A stretch of 64,000 bases of DNA from DAOMFB01 sp963721385 (GTDB lineage: Bacteria; Acidobacteriota; Thermoanaerobaculia; UBA5066), in the NCBI GenBank assembly GCA_963721385.1, contig CAVRJB010000006.1, positions 83,322 through 147,321 on the forward strand. The letters are read 5' to 3'. Below, one piece after another: positions 60,072 to 64,000 of this stretch; positions within the stretch are counted from its first letter, which is position 1, and each line of letters begins with the position of its first letter. The position numbers and the translations under genes were made by a program. The notes under the pieces are model-generated. The model had not been told where the DNA came from, did not search any database, and saw only the letters and a program-made list of their open reading frames with translations.

Positions 60072-61397
60072 ATGAACGACGCCCAGGAAACGCCAGCTCG
60101 TCGTCGCGAGACCTCGCCGCTCGCCGCGTTCCGGCGCGACCGCTCTCCCGACCTCCGTTCGCGCTGGCGCCGCTTCTCCTCGATGCTGGAGAGCGAACGA
60201 GCGAACGGGCGGTATCAGGCGCAGTACCGACTCGAGCTCCTAGGGCCGATCGATCACGAGATCGTCGTGCGCGACCCGTTCACGTCGCGGCCGCGGAAGA
60301 TGATCTGCTTCGACTCGAACAGCTACCTGGGCCTGCACCTTGACCCGCGGGTCCTCGGCGCGGTCCGGCGCGTCCTCTCGGAAACGGGCTACGGGACGCC
60401 GAGCGCGCAGCTCCTCGCCGGAACGAACCGGTGGCTCCTCGAGCTGGAGAAGGTCGTGGCCGCGTTCCACGGCCGCGAAGCGGCGCTCGTCTTTCCCTCG
60501 GGCTATGCCGCCAACATCGGCATCCTCACGGGCCTGCTGGGGACCGGTGACTTCGCCGCGCGGGACCGGCTCTCGCACGCGAGCCTTCATGACGGCTGCC
60601 GCTATTCCGGCGCGCGAAGCGGGGTCTTCGAGCATCGGGACGCGGCGGGGCTCGGCCGGCTCCTCGACCGCGAGAGCGCGAACGGGGGCGCCCGCCTCGT
60701 CGTCACCGACGGAGTCTTCAGCATGCACGGGAGGGTCGCGCCGCTGCCGTCGCTCCGCGAGGTTGCCGACCGCTGCGGCGCGCTCCTCTTCGTCGATGAG
60801 GCGCACGCAACCGGAATCCTCGGAGAAACCGGTCGCGGGAGCGAGGAGTACTTCGGCCTCCCCGGGCGGATCGACGTCCTGATGGGCACCTTCTCGAAGG
60901 CCGCCGGGTCGCTCGGCGGCTACGTCGTCGGCTCCCGGGACATGATCGACTACCTGAGATTCCACGCCCACGCGGGGCTTTTCACCGCTTCGCTCCCCGC
61001 GCCGGTCTGTGCCGGAATCGCCGAGGCGTTCCGCCTGATGGCCGAGGAACCGGACGCGAGAGTGCGGCTCTTCGAGAATACCCGCCGCCTCGTCGCCGCC
61101 CTCGAGACCCAGGGCCTTTCCGTCGTCTCGCGAGAGACGCCGATCGTGAGCGTCGTCGCGGGGCGGGCCGAGACGCTCTCGAACGCCGGACGCGAGCTTT
61201 TCGAGGCCGGCGTCCGATGCGGGGTGGTCACCTATCCGGCCGTCCCCCCCGACGCGAGCCTCCTCCGCCTGACCGTGAACGCGCGCCATTCGAACGACGA
61301 GATCGACCGGGTGGCAGAGGTCCTCGGCCGGATCGCCAGACGCCACGGCTTCGGCGCGGGAGCAAGCGACCCCGCCCGGGATGAGAGCGCCGCATGA
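60072..61397 (+). CDS. Alpha-oxoamine synthase family PLP enzyme
   Basis: 441-residue fold-type I PLP enzyme of the family of 8-amino-7-oxononanoate synthase, 2-amino-3-ketobutyrate CoA ligase and serine palmitoyltransferase; these join an amino acid to an acyl-CoA. Blocks: CFDSNSYLGLHLDPRVLGAV, YGTPSAQLLAGTNRWLLELE, LVFPSGYAANIGILTGLLG, SHASLHDGCRYSGA, FVDEAHATGILGETGRG and the PLP lysine in MGTFSKAAGSLGGYVVGS. An N-terminal region of about 60 residues is longer than in biotin-pathway BioF, and no bio genes are near. GGAGGTCCGAT precedes the ATG. It is coupled by ATGA overlap to a UbiA-type gene, which points to a lipid or quinone-like product rather than biotin. Confidence 0.9.
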   Translation: MNDAQETPARRRETSPLAAFRRDRSPDLRSRWRRFSSMLESERANGRYQAQYRLELLGPIDHEIVVRDPFTSRPRKMICFDSNSYLGLHLDPRVLGAVRRVLSETGYGTPSAQLLAGTNRWLLELEKVVAAFHGREAALVFPSGYAANIGILTGLLGTGDFAARDRLSHASLHDGCRYSGARSGVFEHRDAAGLGRLLDRESANGGARLVVTDGVFSMHGRVAPLPSLREVADRCGALLFVDEAHATGILGETGRGSEEYFGLPGRIDVLMGTFSKAAGSLGGYVVGSRDMIDYLRFHAHAGLFTASLPAPVCAGIAEAFRLMAEEPDARVRLFENTRRLVAALETQGLSVVSRETPIVSVVAGRAETLSNAGRELFEAGVRCGVVTYPAVPPDASLLRLTVNARHSNDEIDRVAEVLGRIARRHGFGAGASDPARDESAA

Positions 61398-62378
61398 GCG
61401 CCATCGCTCCTGCCCCTCCGTTCGGGGTTTCCGCCGCAGGATTCTGGCGCGCGTTCGCCGTCACCCTTCGTCCGTATCTCCTCTTCGTGTCGGGCGCGGC
61501 GGGTCTCGTCGGCCTCGCCGTGGGGCCGCCGCTTCCGCGGCACGAGTTCCTGCTCGCCTTTGCTGCGTTCTTCTTCTCGTACGGGCTCGGTCAGGCGCTG
61601 ACGGATGTCTTCCAGACCGACACGGACGCCCTCTCGTCTCCGTACCGGCCCCTCGTCCGGGGCGAGATTCGCCGTCCGGCCGTCCTCGCCGTCAGCCTCA
61701 CCGGCCTCGTCGTCTGTGGCGCGGTGCTGGCCCTGCTGAACGGGTGGAATCTCCTCCTCTCAGCACTGGCGATCGCCGGCCTCGTCGGATACACGCCGCT
61801 GAAGCGGCGCTGGTGGGGCGGACCCATCTGCAACGCGGCCGTCGTCGCGCTCCTGCCGGCCATGGGGTTTCTCGCGGCCGGAGGCTCGCCCGAGCGACTT
61901 CTGCGGGAACCAGGTCCACGGGCCGCGATGGAGAGCGTCTTCGCCTCGTACGCCGTCTTCGTCCTCCTGGGGTACCTGAAAGACGTCGAGGCCGATCGGG
62001 CGACGGGCTACCGGACGATCGCGGTGAGATTCGGCCGGCGGGCGACGGTCGCCGCGAGCGCGGCCTTCGGTCTCGGTGCCGCCGCTGCGTCGGCGTGCCT
62101 CGTGTGGCGGCCGTTCGTAGACGTCTCTCCGGACAAGCTGCCCGGCGCCGCGCTCTGGCTGGCCGGACTCCTCCGCTGCGGCCGCACACATTCGGGCCGC
62201 TCGCGTCCGGACGGACGCCGAGGCCTTTCCCGCGATCGTGCTTTCGGTCCGCGGTTTCCTGGCGCTCCACCTCGGCGAAGCGTCGCTTCTCCGCCCCTCG
62301 CTGTTCCCGTGGGCGGTCGTTCTCTTCCTCGCGTTCGAGGCCGCGCTCGCGGCGCGGCCGTGCCGGGAACAGATATGA
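61394..62378 (+). CDS. UbiA-family prenyltransferase, frame broken near 62174
   Basis: About 327 residues after removing one base in CTCCTCCGCTGCG; eight or nine membrane helices. The first Asp-rich motif is DVFQTDTDALSSPYRPLVRG (DxxxDxxxxPxRP), the second LKDVEADRATGYRTIAVRFG. UbiA enzymes move a prenyl chain from a diphosphate onto an aromatic or other acceptor. The C-terminal part in the shifted frame (AFPAIVLSVRGFLALHLGEA, LFPWAVVLFLAFEAALAA) is again membrane-like and ends in a stop that overlaps the next ATG by 4 bp. Substrate unknown; the neighbours suggest a lipid-type acceptor. Confidence 0.88.
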
Positions 62379-63295
62379 ACCGGCCTCGCGCTCTCGTCGT
62401 CGTCAATCCTGCGGCGCGCCACGGCCGGGCGGAGGCCCTTTGGGGGCAAGTCCGCAGCGAGGTGGATTCGCGGTTCGAGGCGACGGTCGTCGCCACCGAC
62501 CCGGCGGGCCGGTGGAAGGAGGCGATTCCTCCTGCCCTCCGCTCGGGCGTGCGGGTCTTTGTGGCGGCGGGAGGCGACGGCACCGTCCACGCGCTGGCGG
62601 ACGGGGCTCATCCGGCTTTGCGACGGCATCCCGCTCGGCGACATCCGACTCGGCGCCGTGGGCCTGGGTTCGAGCAATGACTTCCACAAGCCGTTCGGTC
62701 TCGTCCGCTCCGGCGTCCCGCTTCGTCTCGACTCGGACGCTGCCCGGCCGCGAGACCTCGGAAGGGTCCGCTGGTTCGACGCGGACGGCCAGCCGCGGGA
62801 GAGCGTGCTTGTCGTCAGCGCCTCGGCCGGAGTCGTCGCGGAAGGGAACGACCTCTTTGCCAGGAGTCCGCTCGGGAGGCGACACACGGGCTGGGCGATT
62901 GTGTGGGCGGCCCTCCGCGCGATCGTCCGGCATCGCCCGTTTCCGCTCCACGTCCGGCACGAGGGCCGGGAGGAGGTGATCGACCTCTCCTCGCTCTCGA
63001 TCCTGAAGACTCCGTGGCTCTCCGGCGCCTTCCGGTACGACATTCCGGTCCGGCCGGACGACGGGCGCTTCGGCGTCGGGATCTGCGAGGCGATGGGCCG
63101 GGGCCGCCTTCTCCGCACGCTCGCGTCGCTCGCGCAAGGCCGTTTTGCCGGGTACGCCGGAACGCGGAGCTTCCTGACGTCCACGCTCGAGGTGAGGTCG
63201 GACGCTCCCTTCCTCCTCGAGATTGATGGCGAAGTCGCCCTCGCCCGCGCGCAACTTTCGACTTTTGTCCCGAGAAGGTGCTGGCGTGCGCCTGA
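62375..63295 (+). CDS. Diacylglycerol kinase-like lipid kinase, frame breaks near 62604 and 63250
   Basis: About 305 residues of the DagK/YegS/sphingosine-kinase catalytic fold. RALVVVNPAARHGRAEALWG is the start of the domain, VFVAAGGDGTVHALADG the GGDGT nucleotide motif; after one extra base the frame continues IRLCDGIPLGDIRLGAVGLG and SSNDFHKPFG (GTxND equivalent as SSND). A second correction (two bases in the GCGCGC run near 63250) gives ATFDFCPEKVLACA and a stop, the expected last beta strand of the family. It phosphorylates a lipid alcohol. It is coupled to the UbiA gene (ATGA) and overlaps the next start by 10 bp. Confidence 0.87.
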
Positions 63296-64000
63296 ACGAC
63301 GAGGTGGCCGAGAACCGCCGCCTGACGCGCTGGGCCGACCTCCTGCCGCGCGCTCCGGGACAGGTGGGAGGGATCCACTAGACCGACGCCGGCTCTCCCG
63401 CTCGGCGACGGCAGGCTCCTGGCCCTGACGGTCGACACCGTGGCCGAAGAGGTCCGGCTAGGGCTCTACCGGGATGCGAGGACGGCGGGACGAATCGCCG
63501 TCTCCGCTGCGTTGTCGGATCTCGCGGCGGTCGGCGCGGACCCGATCGGCCTTCTCCTCTCGGTCACGCTGGCGAACGAGGATGCCGACGCCTCGCAGGA
63601 CGCTGTTGCGCACGGCGTCGCCGAGGCTGCAGCAGCGGCGGGGACGTGGGTCCTCGGGGGCGACACGAACGAGGGGCCCGAACTCTCGGTCGGCTGTACG
63701 GCCGCGGGGACGGTTCCCGCCGACACAGTTCTCACGCGGATCGGCGCGGCGCCGGGCGACGCGCTCTTCGTCGGGGCCCCTCGGCGCCGGAGCCGCCCTC
63801 GCGGCGGCCGCGTTCTGCGGCGAGCCGTTGCTCATGCCCGAGGAGGCTTTCCGTGCTCCGCCGCGTCTCCGGGAGGGGAGAGCTCTCCGCGGGGTCGCGA
63901 GCGCGGCGATGGACACGAGCGACGGCCTCGTCGCCACGCTCGACCAGCTCGGCGTCCTCAACGGGATCGCCTTCCGCGTCACGCGACCTCCGGCCGAGCT
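63286..64000 (+). CDS. AIR-synthase-related protein (ThiL-like), frame breaks near 63379 and 63776; 3' end outside window
   Basis: From GTG 63286: RLNDEVAENRRLTRWADLLP, then after one extra base the ThiL-like core ALTVDTVAEEVRLGLYRDAR, TAGRIAVSAALSDLAAVGAD, PIGLLLSVTLANED and WVLGGDTNEGPELSVGC; after a second extra base GPLGAGAALAAAAFCGEPLL and ASAAMDTSDGLVATLDQLGV (MDxSDGL motif). This ATP-binding fold is shared by thiamine-monophosphate kinase, PurM, SelD and HypE. The DxxxE start block and the SDL and GGD blocks fit ThiL best, but thiamine genes are absent and the operon context is lipid-like, so the substrate is open. The gene continues past the window end. Confidence 0.8.

Noticed and set aside
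60072..61397. bioF (biotin synthesis)
   Set aside because: No other bio genes, a long N-terminal extension, and coupling to UbiA and lipid kinase genes argue against a biotin role, although the enzyme family is the same.
1..64000. CRISPR arrays, insertion sequences, phage genes, rRNA, riboswitches
   Set aside because: I looked for regular short repeats, transposase or integrase motifs, phage structural proteins, rRNA and common riboswitch cores and saw none that I could support.

Overview
The window is GC-rich, densely packed chromosomal DNA from a Gram-negative-type bacterium. It encodes outer-membrane porins, c-type haem export, TonB-like and LolA-like envelope proteins, short intergenic gaps, and frequent ATGA overlaps with GTG/TTG starts. 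The gene mix (multi-copy ABC metal uptake, S9 peptidase, SYLF protein, PHA-granule proteins, BagAB-like ATPases, tandem pst-pho genes) suggests Acidobacteriota or a related lineage. That placement is inference: there is no rRNA or ribosomal protein marker here.

Layout. 0-9.2 kb is metal handling: a zinc/manganese-type ABC transporter truncated by the window edge, Fe-type superoxide dismutase, phosphoglycerate mutase, then a second zinc-type ABC operon headed by an outer-membrane barrel and flanked by small Cys/His-rich secreted proteins. 9.2-17.2 kb holds a MacB/LolD-like ABC exporter with a LolA-like protein, a DNA glycosylase, an MFS carrier and an S9 peptidase. 17.3-22.5 kb is the pantothenate/CoA block panB-panE-panC-coaX, with coaBC on the other strand. 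22.5-36.4 kb is a phosphate island: pstS-pstC-pstA-pstB-phoB-phoR-phoU, pit with its DUF47 partner, a phosphate-porin-like barrel and a Ppx/GppA phosphatase. Direct repeats with 11-bp spacing that look like Pho boxes lie before pstS, before the porin, and before an unrelated 108-residue gene.

36.4-43.7 kb is mixed (SYLF lipid-binding protein, mini c-type haem protein behind a sigma-54-like promoter, thiolase plus DUF35 partner, DJ-1/PfpI protein, TonB-C-type protein, tRNA-Glu and tRNA-Lys). 43.7-56 kb holds purA, hutH and hutU. Between the two hut genes lie a fused double ArsA/BagAB-like ATPase, an epimerase plus acyltransferase pair, a patatin, two phasin-like proteins and PhaR. 56-59.8 kb is one very large NtrY-like histidine kinase. 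60-64 kb is an operon of alpha-oxoamine synthase, UbiA prenyltransferase, diacylglycerol-kinase-like lipid kinase and AIR-synthase-like protein. It sits behind a sigma-54-like promoter and a perfect 11-bp palindrome, and is the best candidate here for an undescribed pathway.

A caution for users: about 30 conserved genes or gene parts are broken by single extra bases, always in the +1 sense. They cluster at 2.9-7.0, 25.4-31.2 and 62.1-63.8 kb. They look like sequence errors rather than gene decay. Coordinates below span the whole reconstructed gene, and the break positions are given in each entry.
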